A stretch of 64,000 nucleotides of DNA from Congeria kusceri (lineage: Eukaryota; Mollusca; Bivalvia; Myida; Dreissenidae): positions 9,617,501 to 9,681,500 of the forward strand of contig CM051033.1 of assembly GCA_027627225.1 (NCBI GenBank). Reading direction: 5' to 3'. Numbering within the stretch: the first letter of the stretch is position 1; every line of letters starts with the position of its first letter. Shown here one piece after another: positions 46,085 to 59,600 of this stretch. The notes beneath the pieces are model-generated. The model saw only the letters and a program-made list of their open reading frames with translations. It was not told where the DNA came from and ran no database searches. The position numbers were made by a program, and so were the translations under genes.

Positions 46085-47106
46085 CACAACTTCTCCCCTT
46101 TAAGTGACCAAAGTTCATGCCGTAATCATACCAATCTTGTTTGTTGTCAACACCTGAAGTGTCAAATGCTCGGTAAATAGGGTATCTGGACAAAATCCAT
46201 CCAGGACATGATCTCTCCTGCTCATTTTTACGTACCCGGATCAAAACCCTCCCGTTTATTTTACAACCAGGACATAATCCCCCCATAAGAATTTACAATA
46301 TTTAAATTGTTTGCAAAAACAAAAGGTTTTACTATAAATATTTATGCTTAATTTAGCATCAAAACAAGGAACAAGCGTATAAGTGTAAACCTGATGATTT
46401 ATTTACATTATTTTACCAAAATTGGTATATTATATGAAGCCATAATATAATGTTAATATAACTACTTTTACTAAGACTATATTTGAAACATATGTGTTAA
46501 AAATAGGGATTTCGTCTGGGGGGGGGGGATTCTTAATGCCTACCAATTAACACAGTAATCAATTGGGATATGGTCTCCAGTCGATAGAATGCCCCCAGTT
46601 TACTTCACAATCACACATGATGGATACGACACATGTTTCTGTATGCAAGACTCGTGATGTAAGATATATATGCACTGTTGCACTTTTATCATTTTAATGT
46701 GAGCTCCTTTTTGTAACACACACTACGTGCTAATTTGCTTCTTATAAAAAAGATCAAAATCTTGCTTTTTTCATATCAACGACTTGGGCCGTAATGGAAT
46801 GATTCTTAAAATTAAAATAGTCTATAATGTATTGTGCATGAAAATCAGCTGTGAATGAAATCTTCATTGAACCCACACGGTAGTTAGATTTTGTGGTTTT
46901 ATTTTAATAATGTTGGTACTTATTACGTTCTAAGTAAAGTAAAATGTTTCATGTAAATTGGTCGGGACTCGTATTAATTAAGTGAAAGCCTGTGACAGTA
47001 CATTTAATAAACCCTTAAACTTCATTCCTACGTATTAGTCAATTTCTTTTACACTTTATTCGCAATTTACACTGAAAATTTAATATGCAAATGTCGCTTA
47101 TAAAAG
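46085..47106. other. Intergenic, no feature seen
   Basis: AT-rich sequence with a 9-base poly-G near 46518. No exon was recognised. Confidence 0.4.
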
Positions 47107-48320
47107 CCATCCATCCATCCATCCACCCACCCACCCATACACGCACGCGCGCGCACACACACGCACGCACGCACGCACACACAAATACATACATACATAC
47201 ATACATACATACATACATACATACATACATACATACATACATACATACATACATACATACATACATACATACATACATACATACATACATACATACATAC
47301 ATACATACATACATACATACATACATACATACATACATACATACATACATACATACATACATACATACATACATACATACATACATACATACATACATAC
47401 ATACATACATACATACATACATACATACATACATACATACATACATACATACATACATACATACATACATACATACATACATACATACATACATACATAC
47501 ATACATACATACATACATACATACATACATACATACATACATACATACATACATACATACATACATACATACATACATACATACATACATACATACATAC
47601 ATACATACATACATACATACATACATACATACATACATACATACATACATACATACATACATACATACATACATACATACATACATACATACATACATAC
47701 ATACATACATACATACATACATACATACATACATACATACATACATACATACATACATACATACATACATACATACATACATACATACATACATACATAC
47801 ATACATACATACATACATACATACATACATACATACATACATACATACATACATACATACATACATACATACATACATACATACATACATACATACATAC
47901 ATACATACATACATACATACATACATACATACATACATACATACATACATACATACATACATACATACATACATACATACATACATACATACATACATAC
48001 ATACATACATACATACATACATACATACATACATACATACATACATACATACATACATACATACATACATACATACATACATACATACATACATACATAC
48101 ATACATACATACATACATACATACATACATACATACATACATACATACATACATACATACATACATACATACATACATACATACATACATACATACATAC
48201 ATACATACATACATACATACATACATACATACATACATACATACATACATACATACATACATACATACATACATACATACATACATACATACATACATAC
48301 ATACATACATACATACATAC
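47107..48320. repeat. Compound microsatellite with (ATAC)284
   Basis: (CATC)n and (CACC)n start at about 47107, then a CG-rich (CACG)n tract to about 47180. From 47185 to 48320 there is an apparently uninterrupted run of ATAC: 1,136 bp, 284 copies. All six frames are open through it, so the long tyrosine/isoleucine/histidine/threonine or methionine/tyrosine/valine/cysteine frames are artefacts. Confidence 0.97.
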
Positions 48321-48941
48321 ACGATTTTAATAATTTCTGTATTATTGGCAAAATCAATTTTTGGGTGGAATTCAACTACTTATGTTACATAATATAACAA
48401 TGGCATACGTTTGAATTATTTATTTAAAAGGTAGATGATTATTATTTAATTAGGTATTCCCTAGCTACCTTGACCTTGAGTTGCCCTAGCAAAATAATGG
48501 ACTTGGCGCCCCCGTAATTTTGTTATGGTAATTGGGAGTTCGATTGTAAACATGTTTTGATTTTGTCACTTAAACGACAAACAACAACAACAACATTTTC
48601 ATATCAACACGACTACATCCAACTATACTGGCGGTCCCTTTCGCTTGTTTAAATTGTTACCTGAATTACAAAATTTAAAAATAGTCCATATATTATGCAA
48701 TATTTAGGTAAATTTCTTTATAAAATTCATTATATAAATCTTTATTTTAATATTATCTTTCACTATTTCGTAATACAAAGGATAAACTAAAGACAGTAGA
48801 CTGCCACTGTACGTTAGAAACAATTTATCAAACAAAAATGTTATGATAATTTCAATGTACATGTAGTAAGCTTATGTACTTCATTAAACTATTAGTGAAA
48901 TTTGATTACGTTTATTACAGTGGGCTTACTGTAGGCATATA
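48321..48941. other. Intergenic, no feature seen
   Basis: No exon was recognised between the microsatellite and the foldback. Confidence 0.4.
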
Positions 48942-50999
48942 GATATTAATATCGCACCCTCGCATCATGTTTCCGCGTTTTTGCCCTCGTATATTCAACG
49001 GTCGAGAATGCGAAAACACGATGCGAGGTTGCGAAATTAATATCGCCATCTCGCATCCGCCGAAATTACTTCTTTGGGCATAAGCAACCGGAAGGCGAGA
49101 GTACGATATGACTATTGTTGTTTAATATGCAATTTCGGCCTATGCTCAAGCGAAACCGCGAAAACAAGATGCGAGATCGCGATATTACTTTCGTACGGAA
49201 TCCGGTTAGGCCTTATGAAATATCGTGCCTCTTACGGCAAGGGCGAGACACCAGAATTGCGCAAAACACGAAGCGAGACACGATATTCCCGCGAGACACG
49301 AAGCGAGGCACGATATTGTAACACGAGATCTCGCACTGTCGCAGTATCCCATACCACGAAATCTCGCGGCAAAATATCGTGTCTCGCTTCGTATTTCACG
49401 CAATTCTCGTGTCTCGCTTCGTGTCTCGCGGTAAAATATCGTGCCTCGCTCCGTGTCTCGCGCAATTCTCGTGCATCGCGTTCAAAGGTCGAGACACGAG
49501 ATGCGAAGCGAGACACGAAGCGATACACGATATTCAGACAAACACGAAGCGAGGCACGATATTATATCGTTCAAATATCGCCCGAATCTCGAGTATCGCG
49601 GTAGATTTTCAAACCACGATACACGAGACACGAAGCAATACACGATATTCAGGCGAGACACGATATTGTATCGTTCAAATATCACCCAAATATCGAGTCT
49701 CGCGTCTACCGGTGCACCAGGAGTTTATCACGTTGTAGTTGTTAGATGTTATTTTGTAAAAATATGATGATGATGACGTTGTTGTTGTTGTTGCTTTTGT
49801 GTTGTTGGTGGTGGTGGTGATGATAAGTAACACCGAAATTGAGTTGACACCAAGGTGCGTTGCTACATAGGACATTAGGGCAATGCACCTATCTGCTTTA
49901 GTGTATGATGCAACCCCTTGTCGTATTGACCTACTTTCAGAGCGTGAAAGTTAATCTGAAGAAGGCCTTTAGTACACTTCTATTTGAAAACGCCACAGAA
50001 GTAATTGCAGCCACAGTTTCCTCAAGAAGGATGGGCGGACGGACGGACAGACAGACAACGAGACAGTCTGACAGAGAGACAGACCGTTACTTCTACAGCA
50101 ACAGGCTTTTCAAGAAAATAAACAATAAGCATAAATAAAACACAGTCATCATTGCAGTTCAAACAGAAACAATTATCAAAACGAGTAGAAATAGCCATAA
50201 AGCAGCAGTCTCCTCCATGTGAATGTGCGGACTGATGTACACAGAGACAGACAGACAGACGGACGGACGGACGGACAGACAGACAGACAGTGGGCCTTCA
50301 TGGACTGGGCCGTCATGGTCTGGGCCTTCAACGACTTGGGCCGTTCTGACCCGCATTCATTCGATAGGGAAAATAGTGTTTCCCTGCTTTGCTTTCCTGC
50401 TTTCAAACCGCGAGACTCAATAATCGGGCGATATTTGAACGATTCAATATCGGGTCTCGCTTCGTGTGTCGCCAGATTCACGCGTCTGGCTTCGTGTCTC
50501 GTGCATCGTGGTTTCAAAATCTACCGCGAGACTCGAGATTCGGGCTATATTTGAACGATATAATATCGTGCCTCGCTTTGCGTCTCGCCTGAATATCATG
50601 TATTGCTTTGTGTCTCGCTTCGCATCTCGTATCTCGACATTTGAACGCGAGACACGAGAATTACGCGAGACACGAAGCCAGGCACGATATTTTACCGCGA
50701 GACACGAAGCGAGACACGAGAATTGCGCGAAACACGAAGCGAGACACGATATTTTGCCGCGAGATTTCGTGGTATGGGATACTGCGACAGTGCGAGATCT
50801 CGTGTTACAATATCGTGTCTCGCGGGAATATCGTGTCTCGCTTCGTGTTTCGCGCAATTTTCGTGCCTCGCCCTTGCCGTAAGCGGCACGATATTTCATA
50901 TGGCACTAACCGGATTCCGTACTTTTGCAACCTCGCATCAAAAACGCGAAAACACGATGCGAGGGCGCGAGAGTACAATGCGAGACCGCGATATTAATT
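48942..50999. mobile_element. Large CpG-rich foldback element
   Basis: The left arm (about 48942-49705) and right arm (about 50407-50999) are inverted copies with small indels, around a 700-bp spacer. The arms consist of reiterated TCTCGCTTCGTGTCTCGCG words in both senses plus ATATCGTG. They are far richer in CpG than the flanks. The spacer has GTTGTT, GACA and GACGGACGG microsatellites and no gene. Arginine-rich open frames in the arms (CGAGAC words) are by-products of the repeat. Confidence 0.8.
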
Positions 51000-51815
51000 G
51001 AGCGATCTGGCATCGTAATCTCGCAATTTCGCATCGTGATTTCGCTACTTCGTATAGCGTTGTCGTGTTCTAGCGCTTGTAATCCAAAGGTCGAAAGCGC
51101 GAAACAACGAGTGGCATTAACGGATCACCGTAGTCGGGCGTTATAAACAAAATAACATGCATTTTCATATTTTAAACATGGAGATATCTCTTTTCAGATT
51201 ACACTTCACGACTTCGACATGAAGAATTGGACATTCGGGTGAATGAACAGGCGACCACACAACCTTGATATTAAGAAACTATTGTTATAATTGTTGTTGA
51301 TGCTGTTGTATTCTTTTTTATATGATTGTCGCTATGGATATCTGCAGTTGTTGCATTGATTGATTGATTATTGATGATGCTGTTTTTATTCTCGTTCTTT
51401 TGTTGTTCTTTGTATTTCCCCCAAAAGTTCATTTTTTTACAAGTCGCTCTCGGAAATTATTTAATTCTTGAATTCATTCAGTACAACTTCATACATATAG
51501 CTAAAATGTTTGCCGATTGGAAGGTCCGATTTAATTTATAATGTAATGCCATAACAATTTTAAATCTTTTAAATCTTAGAATCAACACAAACAAAAACGT
51601 GCAGATGTGACACTCGGCATTTCAAGTAGTTTGTAGTTAGGTGAGAGAAAAGGGGGATTTGGGAAAGGCTTGTTTTAGGATAGGTACTTGCAGTGTCACA
51701 TCTTCACGGGGATATATTTTAATGGTCTGGTTAAAACAATGAATTTAAATTAGCAAATTCCTGTCCAATTTATTGGTATTAGAAAAAAATGGGGTTGGCA
51801 ATGGCGTTACATCCG
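51000..51815. other. Intergenic, no feature seen
   Basis: The first about 115 bp continue the CpG-rich character of the foldback. The rest is AT-rich without a recognised feature. Confidence 0.4.
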
Positions 51816-52398
51816 GTCAGCCATCTTGGATTCCAAAATGACGGCACTTACCTACGACATCGTGGTTTTAAAAGAGGCGGCAAAGCGGTTGGTCATTTTG
51901 AAAACCAAGATGGCCGATGAAAGTGCAGCCATTAAAAAAAACCAAGATGGCCAACCGGAAGTTCCGCCATTTTGAAACCCAAGATAACCGACCGGAAGTT
52001 CCGCCATCTTGGTTTTCAAAATGGCGACACTTCGGTCGGCCATATTGTTTTTGTTTTAAATTGCAGAACTTCCGTCGGCTATCTGGTTTTCACAATGGCC
52101 AACCGGATGTGCCGCCATTTTGAAAACCAAGATGGTCGACGGAAGTTCCGCCATTTAAAAAAAAAAGATGGCCGCCGGAAGTGCCATCTTGGTTTTCAAA
52201 ATGGCGCCACTTCCGTCGGCCATCTTGTTTTTGTTTAAATGGCAGAACTTCCGATGGCCAACCGGATGTGCCGCCATTTTAAAAACCAAGATTGCCGACG
52301 GAAGTATCGCCATTTTGAAAGCCAAAATGGCCGTCCGGAATAGCCGCCATTTTGAAAACCAAGATGGCGGAACTTCCTGTCGGCCATCTTGGTTTTAA
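51816..52398. repeat. Alternating-orientation array of AAGATGGC / CCGGAAGT words
   Basis: About a dozen units contain CAAGATGGCCG, often joined to ACCGGAAGTTCCGCC and then CATTTTGAAAACC or CATCTTGGTTTTC. Units occur in both orientations, so local palindromes form. AAGATGGC resembles the core of the YY1 site and CCGGAAGT the ETS core. Whether they bind anything is unknown. Confidence 0.8.
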
Positions 52399-52409
52399 AA
52401 AGTCTGATT

Positions 52410-52860
52410 ACCCCAAAACGAAGGTCACATCCTCAGGGTTACATTTCACAGGGTCAGTTAGATAATAAGTACATATGGTTGAGTGCAGGACGGTTAGAAT
52501 TGGTAAAATACAGTTTAAATGATATGTTCTGGTATATATGTAAGAAATAAGAAAAAATACAGTTTTGGGCACTTCTTTGTCTTAGTGGTTCCCAGTTTCA
52601 TAACTTTTGGCCCATGTATTCATGCACAAAATGGCAGCCCTTATGCCTGTCAAAACCGGTGTGTTTATTCTAAGGTAAATATTTTCAGTTACAACGCATA
52701 GAAGTTTTTGACATACTGTTTTTTCAAAAGATTATGACCTTATCTTTCCAACAATGTTATGGTGATATATATTGGAAAGTAGCTTGGTCATGGTGAAAAT
52801 GGTGATCAAACTTTGAGTATTTTATGTGTAACAAAGAAGGACTTTATTCGCGCATGCGTA
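52410..52860. repeat. Dispersed element, copy B (inverted partner of 43925-44390)
   Basis: It reads from GTCACATCCTCAGGGTTACA to TTCGCGCATGCG, the inverse order of copy A. A further fragment (AAAAGTCTGATTACCCCAAA) recurs at 58225-58245. Confidence 0.8.
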
Positions 52861-53639
52861 ACCTATAAGAACTTCCCGTAAGATTGGTCGTCTGCAAAGA
52901 TTTTGAAAATTGACTCTTACAAACACACTGTACTGGAAAGAATAACTGCCAGATGCCACCTTGACCCCATTAAGGGCTGTATTTTATGGAGTGGTTGCTT
53001 TATGGGGCATGAGGGGGGTAAATATGGGAAAATTAAAGCAAAAAATCCACCAGAGTGGCAATCCAAGACCCGTTGTGTTCATCGTGTTGTTTTTCAGTTT
53101 CATTTTGACATTAATTTGCATTAGTTTCAACATTTCTCTCATCTTTGTCATGATACCTTGTGTTGTAATCCTGAATATTTAGTTTTAGAACCTGTAACTG
53201 TTAATAATGTCCGCAAAGTTCGTGTCCGCACTGGCCGATGCATTGGCCATGATGACCGTCCGACCTGCCTACTTTGAATAATACCAAGTTTCCTAATTTG
53301 CGAAGTTAACAGATCCAATTTAGTTCATATTGTATTTTGTAATAGTACTTAAATCATGCTTATAGCTGAAAAATACATGAAATGCATGCATAAAACACTT
53401 TAGCCGCTCATGCCAACCTAAACCCACCTAATGGAGATAGCGGCATCAAACTTTAATTCATCATCACAGTTTGGTTTAATTTGAGTATGTTTTTAAATGC
53501 AGTGTTGAAAGTAACCAGGACCTCAGCCGCAACCATCAACTCATTGGTATACACGTCTGAGTGAAGTGACGATTCATCAAAACTACTGTACTTGTCATCT
53601 ACACTGGAGCGTTGGGGCGGTGCCGTAAAGCTGAAACAG
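52861..53639. other. Intergenic, no feature seen
   Basis: Open frames at 52903-53182 have no recognised family or splice context. Confidence 0.4.
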
Positions 53640-55770
53640 TCGTGTCCATACCATCAGTATTTTTGAAGGTTAGTACATGATTATTGAACTCTGCTGGAAG
53701 ATCATACCACAAATGCAACATACAGCTTTTGAAAGACCGCAAGAAGGCAGAAGAATTCAACTGTGAAGTCAGGAACAGGTTTGAGGCGCTGGCAGAGCTG
53801 GTCGAAGAGACAGTAGAGAACCACTGGACAGAAATACAGAAGACCTGGAAGGCTGCTTGCACCAAAGTTCTGGGAAGGAAGGAGAGGACACAGAAAGAAT
53901 GGATGACGAAAGAAACATGGGAGAAGATAGAGAAGAGGAGAGAGGTGAAGCAGAAAATTAACAGATGTGACGACCAGCAAAAGAAGACAGAACTCAGAGC
54001 ACAGTATTGGGAGGTGAACCGAGAAGTGAAGAAGAGTGCCAGACAGGACAAAAGACAATTTGTGCATAATTTGACAGAAGAGGCGGAAACATCGCTAAAC
54101 AGAACAACATGGAGAGAGTGTATGAGATCACCCGGGCCCTGTCAGGAAAGAGGTTCAACCCAAGTAAGCCTGTCAATGACAAAAATGGGAGAATCATCAC
54201 AAGTGACGAGGAGCAAAAAAGAAGATGGGTGGAACATTTTGCAGAAATCCTCAACCGACCACCACCGCAAATAGTTCCCGATATACCACCAACAGAAGAG
54301 CCCCTCTGTATCAACACCAATCCACCAACCAAGGCAGAAATCACCAAAGCTGTCAAGGCCTTGAAAAATGGCAAGGCACCAGGTCCTGACGGCATCCCTC
54401 CAGAAGCTCTCAATACAGATGCGGCAGCAACAGCAAAGATGCTACACCCTCTCCTAGTGAAGATATGGGAGCAGGAGCAAGTGCCTGCTGACTGGAAGCT
54501 CGGGTACCTGGTGAAACGCCCCAAGAAAGGTGACCTTTCCCTGTGCGGTAACTGGCGATGAATTATGCTGTTGTCCATCCCCAGCAACGTGCTGACCAGA
54601 ATCATCCTCGAGAGATTGAAGGAGGCACTAGACAAGAGGCTGAGATCAGAGCAGGCAGGATTTAGGCAAGACAAATCATGTACAGATCACATCGCAACTC
54701 TGCGCATCATCATTGAACAATCCATCGAATGGCAATCTCCCTTGTACGTGACCTTCGTCGACTTTGAAAAGGCCTTCGACAGTGTCGACAGGGAGACCAT
54801 CTGGAAACTGATGCAGCACTACGGAATTCCACAGAAGCTTATTAACATCACCAAACAACTCTATGAAGACTCATCCTGCCAGATTATCCACAATGGAAAA
54901 CTGACGAACCCCTTCGCAGTGAAGACCGGAGTGAGACAGGGCTGCATACTGTCACCGACAATCTTCCTGATCATCATGGACTGGATCATGAGAAGAACCA
55001 CAGAGGGCAGCAACACCGGCATCCAGTGGACCTTCACCAAACAGCTAGAGGACCTGGATTTTGCGGACGACGTCGGCCTTCTGTCCCACAAGCAGCAACA
55101 TGCACAGTCTAAGCTTACCCGGCTCACTGAAGAGGCAGAAAAGACCGGTCTGAAGATCAACATCAGGAAAACAGAGGTGATGCGGCTGAACAACCGACAA
55201 GAACACCCACTGCAGCTACAGGGAGAAGACTTGGCGGAAACCGACCGCTTCGTCTATCTAGGAAGCGTGGTCAACATAGATGGTGGCGCAGACGAGGACG
55301 TCAGAAGCCCGATCTGCAAAGCAAGGCTCGCGTTCAACACCCTGCGACCCATCTGAAACTCCAAAGCCTTATCCCAGCTCAGTAAAGTTCGCATTTTCAA
55401 CACCAACGTGGAAGCAGTCCTCCTATACGGGTCCGAGACATGGCGAGTAACCAACAACATCACCAACAAGATACAGACATTCGTCAACAAGTGCTTGCGA
55501 CACGTCCTCAACATCAGATGGCCTGAGAAGATCTCAAACGCAGACCTATGGGAAAGAACCAGCCAAAACCCGGTCGGTCAGGACATCAAGAAGAGAAAAT
55601 GGGGCTGGATAGGCCACACGCTTCGCAAGCTGGTCCAAACAGACGTGGAGACGATCCGTCGAGAGCGAAACGAAGGACACCGGAATGGCGTGGAATCAGC
55701 TGAAGAGAACAGTCCGTTGGCGTGGTGTTGTTGCAGCCCTATGCTCCACTGGGAGTTTACAGGAATAAGT
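53640..55770 (+). pseudogene. Decayed non-LTR retrotransposon (LINE) with endonuclease lost
   Basis: The linker region begins near 53684 (IQLLKDRKKAEEFN). A frameshift near 54095 moves to the frame of 54109 onward (MERVYEITRALSGKRFN). Reverse transcriptase blocks follow: KAPGPDGIPPEAL, QAGFRQDKSCTDHI, FVDFEKAFDSVDRE, TGVRQGCILSPT, and the catalytic FADD at 55060-55071. The thumb is RFVYLGSV and the C-terminus [23 protein letters not shown]. In-frame TGA codons at 54559-54561 and 55354-55356 replace residues normally Gly and Trp in this family, and a second frameshift lies near 55675. The C-terminus resembles LINEs often annotated beside craniofacial-development-protein-2-like endonucleases (RTE-like); clade uncertain. 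The 5' truncation and stops make it inactive. Confidence 0.85.
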
Positions 55771-56355
55771 CACATGATTATTGTCATGTATTCTACTATC
55801 TAATGACTTCTTTTCGAGCCTGGCATACTTCTCATCAACACCAGTAGGAAAAGCAAGAGTTTAACCCTTGTTGGGACTCTCAAACCCGTTTTTGAACTGG
55901 ACTGTTCGCACGTGAGCTCGACAATGTGAAGCCGGCATAGCGACTTGCCTTATCGCAATAAAAACAAGAAATGTCGTTTAAAAAAGTTAATCGGCGCTGA
56001 CATTAATAATGAGATATCATTTTACCCTAAACATAATACAAGATGGCCAAGATGATCGGTTACGTGGCTTCTTGGAACCCAGATTTTTTGGTCCCCACAT
56101 AGACAAGGCGACTTCTCGGACCCCAGCTTTTTGAGCACCATAAGAAAACTTCTCATATCCCAAAATTAATGCGTGATTAATTCAATAATTATTAATATTT
56201 GTTCCGTGAATGAACCGATCATACCGCCCTATGTTTTCACCAGTGATACATGAATAATCTAAATACTTTACGTTTACATCATTATTATATTTATTTGTCA
56301 GCCAAATTAAACAAATTAACAATGTACGAAAATAATTGCGGGAATGAATGAAAAT
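55771..56355. other. Intergenic, no feature seen
   Basis: No exon or repeat was recognised. Confidence 0.4.
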
Positions 56356-56615
56356 GAGGGGCGTCGTGGGAAAACCGGTCTTACTGCATGTGCGTAAAGT
56401 GTCGGGCGGATTAGCCTGTGCAGTCAGCACAAGCTAATCCGGGACGGCACTTTCCGCTTTTATGGTATTTTATGTTTCAAGGAAGTCTCTTCTAGACATA
56501 AATCCACTGCAGGCCGAAAGTGCTGTCCTGGATTAGCCTGTGCGGACTGCACAGGCTAATCCGGCATGACACTTTACGCACATGCATTAAGCCCGGTTTT
56601 ACCACGACGCGCCTC
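56356..56615. mobile_element. 260-bp foldback MITE with paired internal palindromes
   Basis: The ends GAGGGGCGTCGTGG and CCACGACGCGCCTC begin inverted repeats of about 48 bp including ATGTGCGTAAAGTGTC. Inside each arm is a palindrome (GGATTAGCCTGTG...CACAAGCTAATCC on the left, GGATTAGCCTGTGCGG on the right). AAAT abuts both ends and may be a target duplication. I recall closely similar repeats as very common in bivalve genomes. Confidence 0.8.
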
Positions 56616-59600
56616 AAATTATTCTGTATCAGACGCGTATAGTTATTCTTAAGTAATATACCCTACCTTCATCTTGGAAGTTATCTATGCATAATACATA
56701 CGCATTTTGAAGTCAGTTAATCATTTATACTGTGTGTCCTTATGAAAAGCAATCTTCAGGAAATATTCAGAAATATTTGAAATAATGATGACTTCCATTT
56801 TTGTTAACACAAACAAAAAAAGTCATTAGACTATGAAGATTCAAAATTATATTCGGTAGGAATATGATGTATCAAGGGTTTCTGTGTATAACTGGTATTG
56901 CAAATAATGTATTAATGCTACGAAAATGAAGTAAAAGTAACATGAATAACATTTCGACGTATTCCGTTACTTATTTCACCACATTTTATTTATTGAAATA
57001 TATATTTTTATAGGTTGATTAACATTTACTGGAGAAGTTGATAGAAATGTGCAATTCTATTTAATTCTTAATAGAACGCAACAGCCATTCAATTTCAAAT
57101 TAACATGCACAATAAGTTTATAAACATAAATTCCCTATTTATTGAATTCTCTTATGATTCTATGGACGCTAATTGATGCATGTATATTATAACAGAGCGT
57201 GCCGCTAGGCTAAACAAAACAGTGGATTAATTCTGAGAACGAATATAATATTCTGTTCTTGACATACAACGAGAAAATATGTTCATAATTATGTTCAGTT
57301 CTAGAGTGTATGTCGAAGATATGATTATAACTTTATTTTAACCGCTTATGTAAACAATCATGTACATTTTAATCCCCAAAAGTATGCAACAGTTGTTGGT
57401 ATACATTAAACCATTGTTGTAAGTTTGCATTCCCTAAAAATAGAAAATTTGCCAAATTCTATTGGCATTCAATTTTCCCGCTGCAAATAATCGCAAGAAA
57501 TCTAGGTCAAAAGTGATCTTAGACAGCTACGCCGAACTATTGTAAATGTACACTTATTGTATCTAACTTACACTAGTAATAACAATATCGAGTAAACATG
57601 CACAGAAAACCTTTTAATTTTCACAGATTGCACAGCAGAGAGTACCTGAAACAGATTGCAGGCGGTTGACCTCACCCACAGGTTCAGGTGTGACAGAAGA
57701 CTGTTAATTAATATCTGGCATTGACAATTTGGGGTCAAATTCTTTTTTTATTGTGTGCCGGGAGGCCAAATCTGTTGATTGTTATGCAAACAAACCCTTT
57801 TCTGGGGTCAAATGGCATCTGAAATGCTACAATTATATGGATTTCCCCCCCCCCCCCCAAAAAAAAAAAAATGCAGAAACTTAATAAAAAAATGTTCGAA
57901 ACTGATTAAAAACTTATTCTATAACATTAAGAATGCCAATAAAGATTGTTTTCACTTCTGATTGTATATATTGTAGTTGCTATGCGTATTTAAACTCAAA
58001 CGTATGCTTAATTCTGTGTTAAAATCATGTTTTTCAGATGTACCGAAGTACATTTTTTCCATCTAAATTCTTGCCTAAAAACACCATTATATGTGAGATT
58101 TTCAATGTTATTTTTTCCAATAAATCTTTAAACCAGTGTAATAGGACTTCATGTTCTTTCTCGAAATAGATCAGATTGATGAAAATTGTGGTTTTTATTC
58201 AAATTTAAAAGGGTTGGGTTCTCTTAAAAGTCTGATTACCCCAAAAATGAATTCACATCCCAGATTGATTTTAAGTCGGACGAAATTGATATTAAGTCGG
58301 ACAGTGAGATGTATCAATGTAAATGACCATAAATTAGATGTATTTCATTATGTTTCAGGCCAATTATGTAAATAATGATGTGTGTTAATTATCTGTTTTG
58401 ATAATCGATAGATATTTTAAGAAAATAGATCAACTTTAAATGTAAAACAATACTAGAATACGCATGTTGTGCTAGGAGGGCCTTTGAGCCAAGTGAGCCT
58501 TTATTTAACTTTGCGATAATTGGCAACGAATATTAATCTTTAAACTGTTAAAAGGTTTGAAGTATGAATATGGTATTTTTGGAACTAATTAAATTTGAAT
58601 TTCAGATCCTTACACGATGGAACTTCTATGGCTGCAATTTTGGAAGTTCTGCAACTTCCATGGCAGCAATTTTGGAAGTCCTGTGACAAAAACTGTGAGT
58701 TAATTACTCCCAAACTTCCCTTAATGCAAGCCCTGCGTAACGCAGAAACTCCCCATTATTATGAAAGCATAAACTCTTGTCTGCTCGAGACGTCATTGCA
58801 CAAAGTATAATACAAACTCGACATTCGATGAGAGTTTCTCTGACCTCCGAATGTACTAAGTCAGATCTTGCCAGTGACCTAACAATAACGAATTTGGACC
58901 ATAACACTCGCACTACGTTGTGACTGGTGCGGCATATGTATTCCGTTACCTACTGGGGTTGTGGCATTAGCTGAAAACACCAACACGTATATAGTATTTA
59001 ATAATTATATTTCATACATTGAGCAGATAGTATGACTATATCTAGTAACTCAAGCAAAGCAAAAATTTACAATATACAGGTAACGTATGTACTGTCAAAG
59101 TGGATAAATGGCCCCTTAGCTTCGTCTTTCCGGATTCAGAATCTGATTCCAATGGAGTCGGAAGCTTAAATTCTACATAGGCTGTCAGAACCGGAAAATT
59201 TCTAGACATATTTCATATTTACTAACATTAAGGTTGCAAGGTCCATGATAGGGAATCAGTACGTCAAGTTTCTTTCATGATATCGTCGCGGCGAAGCTAA
59301 CGCCGACGCCGACACAGCCCTATGCCATCGTAGTCTCCGACCAAAATACAAAATTGTTTTGTCCGCGCAGATTGACACTAGTCGATTTTCCAGTTGTTTA
59401 TCACTTTAATTGAATATTGCAAACCAACAACGTAATTATACTAATCAGTAATCACGCAGTAATTTTTTATCCATTTATAGTATTATCTATACTTTTGTGA
59501 ACCAAGTAAGCATGCTGGCCGAAGTCCAGTATAGCGTACGTATATTCTTTGTTAATAGTTGTATTTTTGTTGTATTGCTGGATGTTTGTAATCAATAATT

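Noticed and set aside
47039..48392. Open frames of 415-435 codons on both strands
   Set aside because: They are translations of the ATAC microsatellite, which has no stop in any frame.
49074..50997. Arginine/serine-rich frames of 100-176 codons
   Set aside because: They read the CGAGAC/TCTCGC words of the foldback, on both strands symmetrically.
53599..55514. Minus-strand frames of 110-226 codons
   Set aside because: Antisense shadows of the LINE, whose plus strand has all reverse transcriptase motifs.
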